Of a stretch of 64,000 nt of DNA, positions 12,405-22,456 are shown piece by piece. Source of the stretch: CAWAMR01 sp963783095. Lineage in GTDB: Bacteria; Planctomycetota; Planctomycetia; Gemmatales; Gemmataceae. The notes beneath the pieces were generated by a model. That model was not told the origin of the DNA. It made no database searches and saw only the letters and a program-made list of their open reading frames with translations. The translations under genes and the position numbers were made by a program. Position 1 is the first letter of the stretch, and every line of letters begins with the position of its first letter. The stretch spans positions 47,709 to 111,708 of the forward strand of contig CAWAMR010000022.1 of the NCBI GenBank assembly GCA_963783095.1, read 5' to 3'.

Positions 12405-12983
12405 GTGACAACCATGTTGCTTCCGTCATCGCTTGCCGTGCCGGTCGGCCCTCGACCTGTGCATGGACCTGTGCCGAGTTCCACCGCTTCGGCGACATGG
12501 GAGTGTTCGAGGGCCGCCGGGCGATGCTGATCGATGGCGTCATCTTGGAGGAAGGGCCTATGAACCCGCCGCACGCGATCACGCTCGAATTGGTCGAAGA
12601 GACGATCCGAACTGCGTTCGGAACTGGGTGGCGAATCCGCAATCAGTCTCCGTTGGTCCTCGGCCAGGATCTCGACCCGGAGCCTGACTTGGCGGTAATT
12701 GCTGGAACAGCTCGCGGCAGTTCAGGGCATCCGACGACGGCGGAACTGGTAGTTGAGGTAGCGGACTCCTCCTTCAACTTCGACACAAACGAAAAACGGC
12801 TGCTCTACGCCCGAACTGGCATACGCGAGTACTGGGTGGTGGACGTCAACGGGCGCAGGCTGCTCGTCTACCGCGACCCTCAATCGGGCGACTACACCAC
12901 TTCAACAGGCGTTCGGCCCGGCAGATGCCGTTGTTCCGCTGGCGGCAACAACGACGGTGCGGGTGGGAGATCTGCTCATGTGA
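12405..12983 (+). CDS. Uma2-family endonuclease-like protein (two frameshifts)
   Basis: Uma2 (DUF820) protein of about 192 residues, a PD-(D/E)XK-type fold greatly expanded in planctomycetes and cyanobacteria. The GTG at 12405 is favoured by AGGAGG 6-7 nt upstream. Conserved parts are CAEFHRFGDMGVFEG, DGVILEEGPMNPPHA, LDPEPDLAVIAG (the catalytic Asp of PDxAV), TAELVVEVADSS (VEV), KRLLYARTGIREYWVVD and the tail TTVRVGDLLM. Frame changes near 12470 and 12905 must be crossed; both sides match the family. Function in the cell is unknown; nuclease activity is inferred from the fold. Confidence 0.8.
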
Positions 12984-13098
12984 TGCCGACCCGGAACCTT
13001 TGTTACCTGCAGCCTTTCCTCTTGCTCCTTCCCACCTCCAACAACTATTCTAAATACATCCCGCCTTGTGTCCGCCTCGTTTCCTGAAGAGTCCCTCC

Positions 13099-16000
13099 AT
13101 GCAACACCGAACGATTCTCATTTGTCGCATGATTGCCATTCTCGCCAGTGCCGCTTTTTTGACCGGGCAGATTTGGCAGAATACTCAGGCGCAACAACCC
13201 TCATCCGTGGACAAGGATCATGCCGTCAAGATGGCCCGTGGCCTCGATCTCTTCAAGAAACACGTTCGGCCGATCCTCGTGTCGCAATGTCTGGAATGTC
13301 ATGGCGGCAAAAAAACGCAGGGTGAGCTCGACATCACCGATCGCGATCGACTTCTTAAAGGAGGTGAGCGCGGCCCGGCTTTCATCTCCGGCGATTCCAA
13401 AAAGAGCTTGCTTTATCTGCTGATTACCCATCAGAAAAAGTCATTCATGCCCTACGAGAAAAAGAAGCTCAGCGCTGAAGCCATTCAGCACGTTGCCGCG
13501 TGGATCGACAACGGCGCTCCGTACGACAGCCCACTCGTAGAGCGGAAAGATTCCAAGGCCTGGATCACCAAGGTGCTCGATGCGGAATCACGCAAGCACT
13601 GGGCTTATCAGCCGTTATTGAAGGCGGAGCCTCCGAAAGTGCAGCAGGAGGCGTGGATACATACTCCCGTAGACCGCTTTATCCTGAGCAAACTGGAAGC
13701 GAAGGGGATCAAGCCCAATGAACCCGCACAAAAGCGCCAACTCATTCGACGAGCCTACTTCGATCTGGCCGGCTTGCCGCCAAGTCCGGACGAAGTCGAT
13801 GCCTTTGTCAAGGATACTTCGCCCGATGCCTTTGCCAGGTTGATCGACCAGTTGCTGGCATCACCGCATTATGGAGAGCGCTGGGCACGCCATTGGCTTG
13901 ACCTGGTTCGCTTCGCCGAAAGTCATGGCTTCGAACACGATTACGATCGGCCCACAGCTTACCATTACCGCGATTTTGTGATCCAGGCTCTCAATGAAGG
14001 TTTGCCTTACGACACCTTCGTCAAATGGCAACTCGCGGGCGATGAGATCGCTCCAACGAATAATCTAGCTCTGAAGGCGACGGGGTTTCTCGCTGCCGGT
14101 GTGCATAGCACCCAGATCACCAAGAACGAGGTTGAGAAACACCGTTACGATGAACTCGACGACATCCTCGGCACCACCGGTACATCGATGCTCGGCCTGA
14201 CTTTCGGCTGCGCGCTGCCACGACCACAAGTTCGATGCCATCCCGGCACGCGATTACTATCAGATGCTTTCGACCTTCACGACCGTTGTGCGAACCGAAG
14301 TTAATCTCAACCTCGACTCGGCGGGTTACCAGAAAGCCAAGGAATTATTCGACAAGGAACATGCCCCACTCGAAGCTGCATTGAAGAAGTGGGAGACCGA
14401 GCAATTACCCGAAGCGTTTCGCAGACTGGCAAGCCAAAGCAACCAAGAACCTACCGGCAGGCTGGCAACTTCCGGAAATCATCAAAGCGGCCTCTACGGG
14501 TGGTGCCACAGTCACCAAAAAGGAAGATGGCAGCGTCCTGATCGGCGGCACCAACCCGCCGATGGAAACGCTGATCTTCGTGCTCGAAACCGAAATGAAG
14601 CAAATCGCGGCGATTCGGCTGGAAGCACTGAGCGATCCCTCACTGGTGAAAGGCGGACCGGGCCGGGCAGCCAACGGCAACTTCGCTTTGACAGACTTCA
14701 AGGTGTCGGTGGCCGGCAAAGATGGCAAGCTCGTCCCCATGAAATTGAAAAATCCCCGATCGACCTTTGATCAGAAGGGGTTAGGCATTGCCGGAGCGAT
14801 CGATGCCGATACGACAACTTCCGGGTGGGCCATTGATCCCCAGTTCGGCAAGAACCACGCCGCGGCCTTCGACTTCGAGACGCCGTACACTGCGAATGGC
14901 AAGACAAAGGTATCGGTGACGTTAAGCTTCCGAAACAATGTCGGGCACGGCATGGGCCGGCCCCGCCTTTCGTTGACTTCTTCCAAGGAACCGCTCGATC
15001 TCAAAGGCACTGGTATTTCGGAGCAGTTTCAAAAAGCACTGGCCGCACCAGCGGACAAGCGAACCGCCGAGCAAACCGCCCTGTTGCTTCGCTGGTATCG
15101 TTCTCTCGACGCCGAGTGGGTCAAGCTAAACCAGCAAGTCCAGTCACATCTGGCCAAAGCGCCCAAGCCTGCGGTTGTCAAGGCGCTGATCTCATCCGAA
15201 GGTTTACCAGCAGTTCGTCTGCATACTCAGGGCGAAGATTTTCTCAAAGAAACCCACTTCCTGCGCCGGGCGATCCGGGCCAGAAGGAAGGTATTGCTCC
15301 CCAGGGGTATTTGCAGGCATTGACCTTCACGCAACCGACACACTGGAAGGCAGAAGCGCCAAAGGGATCGCGTCTTTCGTATCGCCGCAAGGCTTTTGCG
15401 GAATGGATTACCGATGTCGATCAGGGCGCTGGACGACTACTGGCAAGAGTGATCGTAAACCGGCTCTGGCAGCATCACATGGGTCATGGGATCGTTCGGA
15501 CGCCCAGCGATTTCGGGATGCGCGGCGAGAAACCGACGCATCCGGAATTGCTCGATTACCTGGCAACCGAACTGATCAAAAACGGCTGGCACCTAAAGCC
15601 AATCCACAAATTGATCATGACCAGTGCGGTCTATCAGGAGAGTTCGCAGCGCGATGAGGCAAAGGTCAAAGCAGATCGCGACAATTCCCTATTCTGGCGA
15701 AGACCGGTTCACCGGCTGGAAGCGGAAGCAATCCGCGACTCGCTGTTGACGGTGAGCGGCGTACTCGATCCCAAGATGTACGGCCCGGGCACACTGGATG
15801 AAGCGAGCAAACGCCGCAGCGTTTATTTCATGGTCAAGCGCAGCAAACTGATTCCAATGATGGTGATCTTCGATGCACCGGATGGAACGGTAGGCATCGG
15901 CGACCGTCCCAGTACGACCATTGCACCGCAGGCGTTGTATCTGATGAATAACGTCAACGTACGTTCGTGGGCCAGGAGTTTTGCCGGCAGGGTTGCACCG

Positions 16001-16210
16001 GATGACAAGACATCTTTCGCCGAAGTGGTAAAGGCCGGTTATCGAAGCGCACTGTCGCGTGAGGCGACCGAGGATGAAGTGCGCGATGGGGTCGGGTTCC
16101 TGACGGAGCAGACCGATTCGTACAAGGGGAAGCCAGATGCCCGCAGGATCGCCATTACGGACTTCTGCCAGACGTTGTTGTGTCTGAATGAGTTTGTGTA
16201 TGTGGAGTGA
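13099..16210 (+). CDS. PSCyt1-DUF1549-DUF1553 secreted cytochrome-type protein (three frameshifts)
   Basis: Second member of this family in the window, about 1035 residues. The signal peptide (MIAILASAAFLTGQIWQNTQA) is followed by heme motif CLECH near residue 70, DUF1549 (RRAYFDLAGLPPSPDEV, SPHYGERWARHWLDLVRF) and a second CARCHDHKFDAIP motif recovered across the frameshift near 14215. An inserted domain of about 180 residues follows (IAAIRLEALSDPSL to VTLSFRNNVGHGMG), a discoidin-like segment common in these proteins. DUF1553 then ends LLCLNEFVYVE. Further shifts lie near 14440 and 15270. It is separated from its DUF1501 partner by three small accessory genes. Its last 115 bp are echoed at 47043-47157. 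Confidence 0.85.
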
Positions 16211-16230
16211 GTCAGAGACAGCAGCGTGGA

Positions 16231-16291
16231 GTACGCGTCTCGCGTACTCGGACGGCCTTGCCTTCGGCGAACAGGCACGCGAGACGCGTAC
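16231..16291. terminator. Hairpin after the DUF1553 gene
   Basis: A perfect 15-bp inverted repeat (GTACGCGTCTCGCGT at 16231-16245, complement at 16277-16291) has a 31-nt loop and begins 21 nt after the stop codon. There is no T-run, so a classical intrinsic terminator is not certain. An mRNA-end structure or REP-like repeat is equally possible. Confidence 0.5.
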
Positions 16292-16421
16292 CAAACGTCT
16301 AATGCGTCATTCCGGGAAGCGTGTATTTCAAATGAGCCAAAGTGGCGATATTGTGGCGGTATCACCGTTTTAATGGGGGGTCAGCAGTATGCATTGTTGA
16401 CTTTGAGTCCAGGAGTTTAAT

Positions 16422-16760
16422 ATGGCGGAACATGGCGAATGGATTCTTAAAGGCGCAACGCTCACTGATGCAACCGCTAACAAAGAATATGGCGTTAGCC
16501 GCGAATTCATCATACAAGGCATTCGCGCAAGCAAGTTGGAGGTCCGTGAGACATCCATGTGGGGAAATCCATCTCTCAGAATTCTGCGGAGTCAGCTCGA
16601 ACGGTACATCATCGAACAACTTGGGGAGAAGCACTTGATGGAGATAAAGAATCGGGCAGAATTGCGCAAGATCAAGACGCAGATAGCCAGCCTCAAAAGA
16701 AAGCTGACGGCACTTCAAGCCCGCAAGGCTGAACTTGAGATGGGAACCAGCGAATCGTGA
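16422..16760 (+). CDS. Small HTH-like protein with C-terminal coiled coil
   Basis: Cytoplasmic protein of 112 residues with AGGAG 7 nt before the ATG. The N-terminal half (LTDATANKEYGVSREFIIQG followed by IRASKLEVRE) resembles the winged or excisionase-like HTH that reads a target site. The C-terminal 45 residues (RAELRKIKTQIASLKRKLTA) form a clear heptad coiled coil. This suggests a dimeric DNA-binding protein, possibly the regulator or directionality factor of the small accessory island here. No family name can be given. It overlaps nothing and precedes a Uma2 gene. Confidence 0.6.
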   Translation: MAEHGEWILKGATLTDATANKEYGVSREFIIQGIRASKLEVRETSMWGNPSLRILRSQLERYIIEQLGEKHLMEIKNRAELRKIKTQIASLKRKLTALQARKAELEMGTSES

Positions 16761-16810
16761 AGGGATCGACCTTCGGCTATCAAGGATCAACGTGCAGGAG
16801 AACGCCTTTC

Positions 16811-17512
16811 ATGAATGCGACAATGACGGCACCCTCGGTGAACGAGACCGGCCAGCGATTTACCTTTCATTGCAAAGAGTGGAAGGATTATCTCTTTCTC
16901 CTGGATTGGCTCGGTGAATCCCACTTGCGCGTGACCTTCAAGAAACCGAATCTCGAAATCATGACACTATCCTTCGAGCATGAATCGTGGAACAAATTGC
17001 TGGGTCGGCTTATTGAGTCGCTGACCTTGGAACTCGAGTTGCCGATCCAAAGTGGTGGTGCCACAACCTTTAGCCGGGAAGATCTGGAACGAGGACTCGA
17101 ACCGGATCAGTGCTATTACCTGGCGAACGAACCGCGCGTACGCGGCAAGGATCAGATCGATCTATCGGTTGATCCGCCTCCCGACTTGGCGGTAGAGATT
17201 GAAATCAGCCGAAGCGCCTTGAATCGCATGAGTATTTACGCCTCGATGGGAGTACCGGAAGTCTGGCGGTTCGATGGGGCGACGTTGACCGTTCATTGTT
17301 TGAATCGAGAAGGTGAGTACGTTCAAACGGATCGAAGCGGCCAGTTTCCTTTCTTACCGCTGGCGGAGTTCCAGGGTTTTCTCCTGCGTCGAGGCCAAAT
17401 GAGCGAGACAGCGTTAATGCTGGCATTCCAACAATGGGTTCGCGAACAGATTGCAAGGGCTTGGGAGCCGTCGATTGACGAGACGCATGAAGGCGGGCGT
17501 GAACTGTTGTGA
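16811..17512 (+). CDS. Uma2-family endonuclease-like protein
   Basis: Uma2 (DUF820) protein of 233 residues with an intact frame. I chose the ATG at 16811 because AGGAG lies at 16797-16801; an upstream in-frame start at 16757 would overlap the previous gene. It carries the motifs of the diverged branch: KPNLEIMTLSFEHE, CYYLANEPRVRGKDQIDLS, PPPDLAVEIEISRS (catalytic Asp and the Glu-x-Glu strand) and YASMGVPEVWRFDG. The C-terminus is helical (MLAFQQWVREQIARAW), typical of the family. It is part of the three-gene insert between the DUF1553 and DUF1501 genes. Nuclease activity is inferred, not shown. Confidence 0.85.
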   Translation: MNATMTAPSVNETGQRFTFHCKEWKDYLFLLDWLGESHLRVTFKKPNLEIMTLSFEHESWNKLLGRLIESLTLELELPIQSGGATTFSREDLERGLEPDQCYYLANEPRVRGKDQIDLSVDPPPDLAVEIEISRSALNRMSIYASMGVPEVWRFDGATLTVHCLNREGEYVQTDRSGQFPFLPLAEFQGFLLRRGQMSETALMLAFQQWVREQIARAWEPSIDETHEGGRELL

Positions 17513-17586
17513 TTTGCTGTATGATAGGGTTATGGCAACGGACGCGGTCGCTAATGTTGCTTCGGATCGAAAACGGCGAGGGGCAG

Positions 17587-17832
17587 ATGATTACGTACAA
17601 GGCATCATTCAAATTCTTGAAAAAAACAGTATTGGCACAGGTAATCGATTTTCCGGGGGTTCTCACGGAGGGGAAAGACCTCGACGATGCACGCGAGATG
17701 TTGGCGGATGCCTTGATTACCATGGCGGAATCTCACATGGCTGATGGATCGCCATTTCCAATTCCCAATCCGAATGCCACCGACCTCGATGCCGACCTCG
17801 AAGAACCGATTTACTTCACGGCAAATCTGTAA
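17587..17832 (+). CDS. HicB-like antitoxin-type protein, solitary
   Basis: Protein of 81 residues with the partial RNase-H-like fold of HicB antitoxins. ITYKASFKFLKKTVLAQVID, then FPGVLTEGKDLDDAREMLAD and ALITMAESHMADG match the strand-strand-helix core. The start ATG at 17587 has GAGGGG upstream. It lacks the C-terminal DNA-binding extension of many HicB proteins, and no HicA (double-stranded RNA-binding toxin) gene is adjacent. This is therefore an orphan antitoxin or a stand-alone HicB-fold protein, which planctomycetes and cyanobacteria carry in numbers. Confidence 0.75.
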   Translation: MITYKASFKFLKKTVLAQVIDFPGVLTEGKDLDDAREMLADALITMAESHMADGSPFPIPNPNATDLDADLEEPIYFTANL

Positions 17833-17869
17833 GCAGCTTGGAATTCCTTCGGTCAAATGAGTCAAACCT

Positions 17870-19327
17870 ATGAATATTCCTCGTTACTTCGCTCCTCCGC
17901 ATCCGATGTATGCCTCACGCCGGGAATTCCTTGCGCGTGCGGGTGTCGGTTTCGGCACGCTCGCGCTGGGCGGGTTGCTGGCGCAACAGGGCTTCGCGGA
18001 GGATGAGCTCAACAATCCGCTGGCTCCCAAGAAACCCCACTTTCCCACGAAAGCCAAGTCGGTCATTTGGCTATTCATGAACGGCGGTCCCAGCCATGTC
18101 GATACCTGGGATTTTAAGCCCGAACTGGAAAAGCGTGCTGGCCAGGATTTGAAAGGGTTCGACAAAAACACCGGCTTTTTCACCGAACAAGTCGGCCCTT
18201 TAATGAAATCGCCGTTCACGTTCAAAAAGTACGGGCAAAGTGGAACATGGGTTTCCGAAATCTTCCCGAATATGGCGAAACACGTCGACAAGATGGCCTT
18301 TCTCTATTCGTGCTGGACCGATTCCAACAATCACTCACCCGCCCTCTTCAAAGTCAACACCGGCATGGCGCGCATGGGCTTTCCGTGCGTGGGATCGTGG
18401 GTCACCTATGGCCTGGGCAGCAGTAGCCAAAACCTCCCGGCTTTTGTGGTGATGTACGATACGCTGGGTCGCGGTATTCCTAAGGGTCATTCGCTCAACT
18501 GGGGGGCTGGCTTTCTGCCGAGCATCTATCAAGGGACAGCATTCAAACCTCAGGGCGACCCGATCGACAATCTGAAACGGCCCCCCGAAATGGCAGATGC
18601 CCAGCAGCGCAAACAACTCGATCTGCTGGCGAAGCTCAACAAGCAGAAAATGGCACGGACCCCTGCCGAGGCCGACCTGGCCGCGCGGATCGAATCCTTT
18701 GAACTGGCCTATCGAATGCAAATGGCCGCGCCCGAGGCGATCGACATCAACAAAGAAACGAAAGAAACGCAAAAGCTTTACGGTCTGGACAATCCGAAGG
18801 CCACGCACTTCGCCAAGCAATGTCTGATGGCGCGCCGGCTGGTCGAGCGTGGCGTTCGCTTCGTGCAGATCTACTCCGGCGGCATGGACAACGACCTGAG
18901 CTGGGACGGCCACAACGACATCGCGCAAAAATCACGGCGGTTTCGCGGCAGAGACCGACCAGCCCATCGCGGGACTGTTGACCGATCTGGACCCAGCAGG
19001 CTTGCTGGATGAAACGCTGGTCATCTGGGGCGGCGAGTTCGGCCGGCTGCCCATCGTCCAGAAAGGCAGCGGCGGGCCGGGACCACAATCCGCACGCGTT
19101 CACGGTCTGGATGGCGGGCGGCGGCGTGAAAGGGGGCGACGCATCACGGGGCCACCGACGAAGTCGGCTTCAAGGCCGCCCAGGATCGCGTGAGCGTCAA
19201 CGATCTCCACGCAACGATTTTGCACTTGCTGGGCTTGGATCACAAGCGGCTGACGTATCGCTACAACGGTCGAGATTTTCGGCTGACTGATGTTGCAGGG
19301 AATGTGGTGAAGGAGATAATCGCATAA
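17870..19327 (+). CDS. DUF1501 secreted protein (frameshifted near its 3' end)
   Basis: Second DUF1501 protein, about 485 residues, starting at ATG 17870. The Tat-type signal SRREFLARAGVGFGTLALGG is clear. Core motifs are VIWLFMNGGPSHVDTWDFKP, WVTYGLGSSSQNLPAF, RGVRFVQIYSGGMDNDLSWD, LVIWGGEFGRLPIVQ and the tail LTYRYNGRDFRLTDVAG. Three indels (near 18930, 19075 and 19135) break an otherwise normal frame; the stop is TAA at 19325-19327. It completes the set with the DUF1549/1553 gene upstream, from which it is split by the accessory island. Family function is unproven. Confidence 0.85.
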
Positions 19328-19367
19328 GATAACCAGAAATATCCTGTTTTCTTAATCGGATCGCGAA

Positions 19368-20618
19368 ATGATTGCGTTGATCGAGGCCCTGAATTTTCGC
19401 TGCCTTCGTTATGTTCGACAATCGCTCGATCCCTTTCACGTCCTTATTGGACCAAATGCCAGCGGAAAATCGACTTTCCTGGACGTGATCGCTTTCCTCG
19501 GCAAGTTGGTCTCCGATGGAGTCGAACAGGCATGTCTGGAACGCACCGACAATTTCGTTGATTTGGTATGGAAACGCGAGGGGGATCGTTTTGAATTGGC
19601 CATCGAGGCAACGATACCGGATGAATTTGTAAGCACCCATCAGGGCAAAACTCTCGACCGGGTTCGTTATGAGGTCGCGGTCGGACTCACGGCAGAGACG
19701 AAAGAGATTGGCATCTTGGCGGAAAAAGTCGTTCTCATGCCATCCGAAACCAAGGTTCCCGAGTCGCCGTCGCTCTTCCCGATGGAAGTAAAGCGTCCCG
19801 CAGCGGTGATTCAGCCCGCCAAAAAAGGGACAAAGACCATCATCAGCAAATCGCCGGACGGGAATGACCACTACACTCCCGAGACAAAATCAAAACCCAG
19901 CCGATGGGCACATACCTTTAAACTTGGGGCTCAGAATTCTGCATTGCGGAATCTTCCTTCGGATGACGATCAATTCCCGGTTTCAAACTGGCTCAAATCT
20001 CTCCTCGCGAACGGAGTCCAACCGTTCGTGTTGAATAGTCTGGCCATACGCAAAGCCAGCCCACCTAACCAACGACGAGGATTCAAAACCGATGGATCCA
20101 ATCTCCCCTGGGTCGTTCAACAACTCAAGCAAAATCCCGATCGCTTCCATTCATGGCTCGATCATCTGCGCACGGCCCTTCCCGACATCGTCGGAATCGA
20201 CGTTGTTCTCCGACCCGAAGATCGGCATCGATACCTGGTGATCCAATACCAAGGCGGTTACAGTGTGCCGTCCTGGATGATTTCGGATGGAACATTGCGA
20301 TTGCTCTCGCTCACTCTTCCCGCTTACATGCCTGATTTTCGCGGTATCTATCTCATCGAGGAACCCGAAAACGGGATTCATCCAAAAGCAGTGGAATGTG
20401 TGTTCCAATCTCTCTCTTCGGTTTATGATGCACAGATTCTTCTCGCCTCGCATTCTCCCGTTATATTGGGCATTGCCGATGCGAAATCCGTTCTCTGTTT
20501 TGCCAAGACCGAGGATGGTGCCACCGATATAGTTCGCGGCGACCTGCATCCCCGGCTTCAAGATTGGAAGGGAGAAACGAACCTTGGCGTTCTGTTCGCG
20601 GCGGGAGTTCTTGGATGA
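19368..20618 (+). CDS. AAA family ATPase (AAA_21/OLD-like), candidate defence gene
   Basis: Predicted cytoplasmic ABC/RecF-like ATPase of 416 residues with an intact frame. Walker A GPNASGKST is at residues 28-36, directly after the RecF-type start FRCLRYVRQSLDPFHVLIG. Walker B YLIEEPENGIHP is near 328-339 and the switch His in LLASHSP is near 362. A variable helical insertion fills 150-280. There is no fused TOPRIM domain; instead the next gene starts inside its stop codon (ATGA). Such ATPase-plus-small-nuclease-like pairs occur in defence systems (PARIS, Gabija-like, MAD). The defence role is inferred from architecture. Confidence 0.85.
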   Translation: MIALIEALNFRCLRYVRQSLDPFHVLIGPNASGKSTFLDVIAFLGKLVSDGVEQACLERTDNFVDLVWKREGDRFELAIEATIPDEFVSTHQGKTLDRVRYEVAVGLTAETKEIGILAEKVVLMPSETKVPESPSLFPMEVKRPAAVIQPAKKGTKTIISKSPDGNDHYTPETKSKPSRWAHTFKLGAQNSALRNLPSDDDQFPVSNWLKSLLANGVQPFVLNSLAIRKASPPNQRRGFKTDGSNLPWVVQQLKQNPDRFHSWLDHLRTALPDIVGIDVVLRPEDRHRYLVIQYQGGYSVPSWMISDGTLRLLSLTLPAYMPDFRGIYLIEEPENGIHPKAVECVFQSLSSVYDAQILLASHSPVILGIADAKSVLCFAKTEDGATDIVRGDLHPRLQDWKGETNLGVLFAAGVLG

Positions 20619-21271
20619 CCAGGAAACAAGAAAAGAAAAAGCCGCCGGTAAGAATGTCTGATCTGGTCCTGCTTGTTGCCGATAAGGATACCAAGAGCAC
20701 CGTAGAAGGATTGATCGATCGGTTCGCCTCGTTGCAAATCCGTCCTATCACTACGGACAGGCTCGTTCATCCCGAACACGATCCTGGGTGCCTAAAGCAC
20801 TCAGTAGATCTCTTGAGTCTCTATCTGCGGACCCACTCCTACGCAATGGTTGTCTTCGATCAAGAAGGTTGTGGGCGCGACAAGTCAACGAGAGAAGAAC
20901 TGGAGCAACAGGTAGCCGGTCAACTGGAAAAATCAGGCTGGAAAGATCGGGTTGCGGTCGTTGTCATTGATCCGGAACTCGAGATGTGGGTTTGGTCGGA
21001 TTCTCCTCACGTCGCTACTGAATTGGGATGGAAAGACGCCAAGAAAGGAATCCGAACCTGGCTGGTCGAACAGGGTTTTCTCGATGATGAGAAGCAATTC
21101 AAACCCACTCGTCCGAAAGAGGCGATGGAGGCCGTGTTGAGGAAGGTAAAGAAGCCACGCTCCTCAGCGATCTATCTTTCATTGGCTCAAAAAGTTGGCC
21201 TCAGTCGATGTTCCGATTCCGCCTTCTTGAGATTTAAGACGATACTTCAAAAGTGGTTCCCTTCCTCATGA
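20615..21271 (+). CDS. TOPRIM/DUF4276-like partner of the AAA ATPase
   Basis: Protein of 218 residues, translationally coupled to the ATPase. It has the strand-ended acidic motifs of a TOPRIM-like fold: VLLVADKDTK (Asp23, Asp25), MVVFDQEGCGR (Asp82, Glu84) and VVVIDPELEMWVW (Asp119, Glu121, Glu123). The ELEMW motif resembles the E-x-W element of DUF4276 and of the MAD4 component of methylation-associated defence systems. That similarity is from memory and unverified. No methyltransferase is nearby, which argues against a complete MAD system. Its 3' end overlaps the convergent PLP-enzyme gene by 6 bp. The likely role is an effector nuclease gated by the ATPase. Confidence 0.65.
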   Translation: MTRKQEKKKPPVRMSDLVLLVADKDTKSTVEGLIDRFASLQIRPITTDRLVHPEHDPGCLKHSVDLLSLYLRTHSYAMVVFDQEGCGRDKSTREELEQQVAGQLEKSGWKDRVAVVVIDPELEMWVWSDSPHVATELGWKDAKKGIRTWLVEQGFLDDEKQFKPTRPKEAMEAVLRKVKKPRSSAIYLSLAQKVGLSRCSDSAFLRFKTILQKWFPSS

Positions 21272-22438
21272 GGTGCTTCCAATCGCCCCTTCCAGATCCT
21301 TCTGCAAGTCTTTGACATCCTCAATGCCAACGCTCAATCGAATCAGTCCATCATCGACACCGCGTTTCATTCGAATCTCAGCGGGGATACTTGCATGCGT
21401 CATCGTCGCCGGGTGACAGACCAGTGATTCCACGCCGCCCAGGCTTTCCGCCAGACTGAAGAGATGCGTTCGCGACAGGAATCGACGTGCGGCTTCGGAT
21501 CCGCCTTTGAGTTGCATCGAAATCATGCCGCCGAATGCCTTCATCTGTTTGACAGCGACGGCGTGGTTGGCATGTTCCGCCAGACCGGGATAATACACTT
21601 TTTCGACCTGCCGATGCTTGACCAGAAAGTTCGCCAAGGTCATGGCATTTTCGCAGTGTTTGTCCATACGGACTGCCAGTGTTTTCAGGCCGCGAAGCGT
21701 GAGATAGGAATCGAAGGGGCCGGGCACTCCGCCCGCGGCATTCTGATAAAACTTGATAGGCTGCAATAATTCGTTCTTCCCGATTACCGCCCCTCCGACA
21801 ACATCCGAATGTCCGCCCAGATACTTGGTGGTGCTGTGAACGACCAGATCAGCGCCGAGTTTCAAGGGTTGTTGAAGATAGGGCGAGGCAAAGGTATTAT
21901 CCACCGCGAATAGTAGTTTGTGTCGATGGGCCATTTCAGCCAGGCCTCCAATATCGAGAATCTGCAAAAGTGGGTTGGTCGGAGTTTCGATCCAGAGAAG
22001 TTTAGTCGCCGGAGTAATCAGCTTCTCGAACCCCACTACCGAGGAATCGTCGGTGTAGCTCACTTTCAAGCCCCAGGGTTTGAATACTCGTTCCAGGAGC
22101 CGAAAGGTTCCTCCATAGAGATCGGCGGATGAAACAACTTCATCGCCAGGCTTAAGAAGACTCGAAAATACCGCAGTCGTTGCGGCCAGGCCCGACGCGA
22201 AGGCCAGCCCCCGTTCACCTTCTTCGAGCGCTGCGAGACAGGTTTCCAGCGCAGTTCGAGTCGGGTTGCCGCTCCGAGAATAGTCGTAGCCCTTGTGATC
22301 GCCGGGTGCAGCCTGGGTATAGGTCGAAGTCGCATAGATGGGGACAATGGTTTCGCCCGTCGTGGGATCGGGTTCCTGGCCGGCATGGATGGCGCGGGTG
22401 GCGAAGCCTTGATTGCGGCGAAGTGGGTCGGATGGCAT
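21266..22438 (-). CDS. Cystathionine gamma-lyase / gamma-synthase (PLP, Cys/Met metabolism)
   Basis: Intact 390-residue PLP enzyme of the Cys/Met-metabolism family, cytoplasmic. The ATG at 22438 has AAAGGA upstream. Diagnostic parts are YDYSRSGNPTRTALETCLAA, GLAFASGLAATTAVF, WIETPTNPLLQILDI, the Schiff-base lysine in HSTTKYLGGHSDVVGG, and SLGGVESLVCHPATMTHAS. Sequence alone cannot separate gamma-lyase (cystathionine to cysteine) from gamma-synthase. A cystathionine beta-synthase two genes upstream on the same strand favours gamma-lyase in reverse transsulfuration. Confidence 0.9.
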   Translation of the reverse strand: MPSDPLRRNQGFATRAIHAGQEPDPTTGETIVPIYATSTYTQAAPGDHKGYDYSRSGNPTRTALETCLAALEEGERGLAFASGLAATTAVFSSLLKPGDEVVSSADLYGGTFRLLERVFKPWGLKVSYTDDSSVVGFEKLITPATKLLWIETPTNPLLQILDIGGLAEMAHRHKLLFAVDNTFASPYLQQPLKLGADLVVHSTTKYLGGHSDVVGGAVIGKNELLQPIKFYQNAAGGVPGPFDSYLTLRGLKTLAVRMDKHCENAMTLANFLVKHRQVEKVYYPGLAEHANHAVAVKQMKAFGGMISMQLKGGSEAARRFLSRTHLFSLAESLGGVESLVCHPATMTHASIPAEIRMKRGVDDGLIRLSVGIEDVKDLQKDLEGAIGSTS

Positions 22439-22456
22439 TGCGGGTTCCTTTCCAGA

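Noticed and set aside
12019..12408. Plus-strand open frame of 129 codons and overlapping minus frames in the 11998-12404 gap
   Set aside because: No motif, no ribosome site, and competing open frames on both strands; it may be non-coding.
17587..17832. Complete HicAB toxin-antitoxin system
   Set aside because: No HicA-like small gene lies within reach on either side.
19368..21271. Complete methylation-associated defence (MAD) or PARIS system
   Set aside because: Only two genes, no methyltransferase, and the partner lacks an assured DUF4435 match; kept as a candidate pair only.
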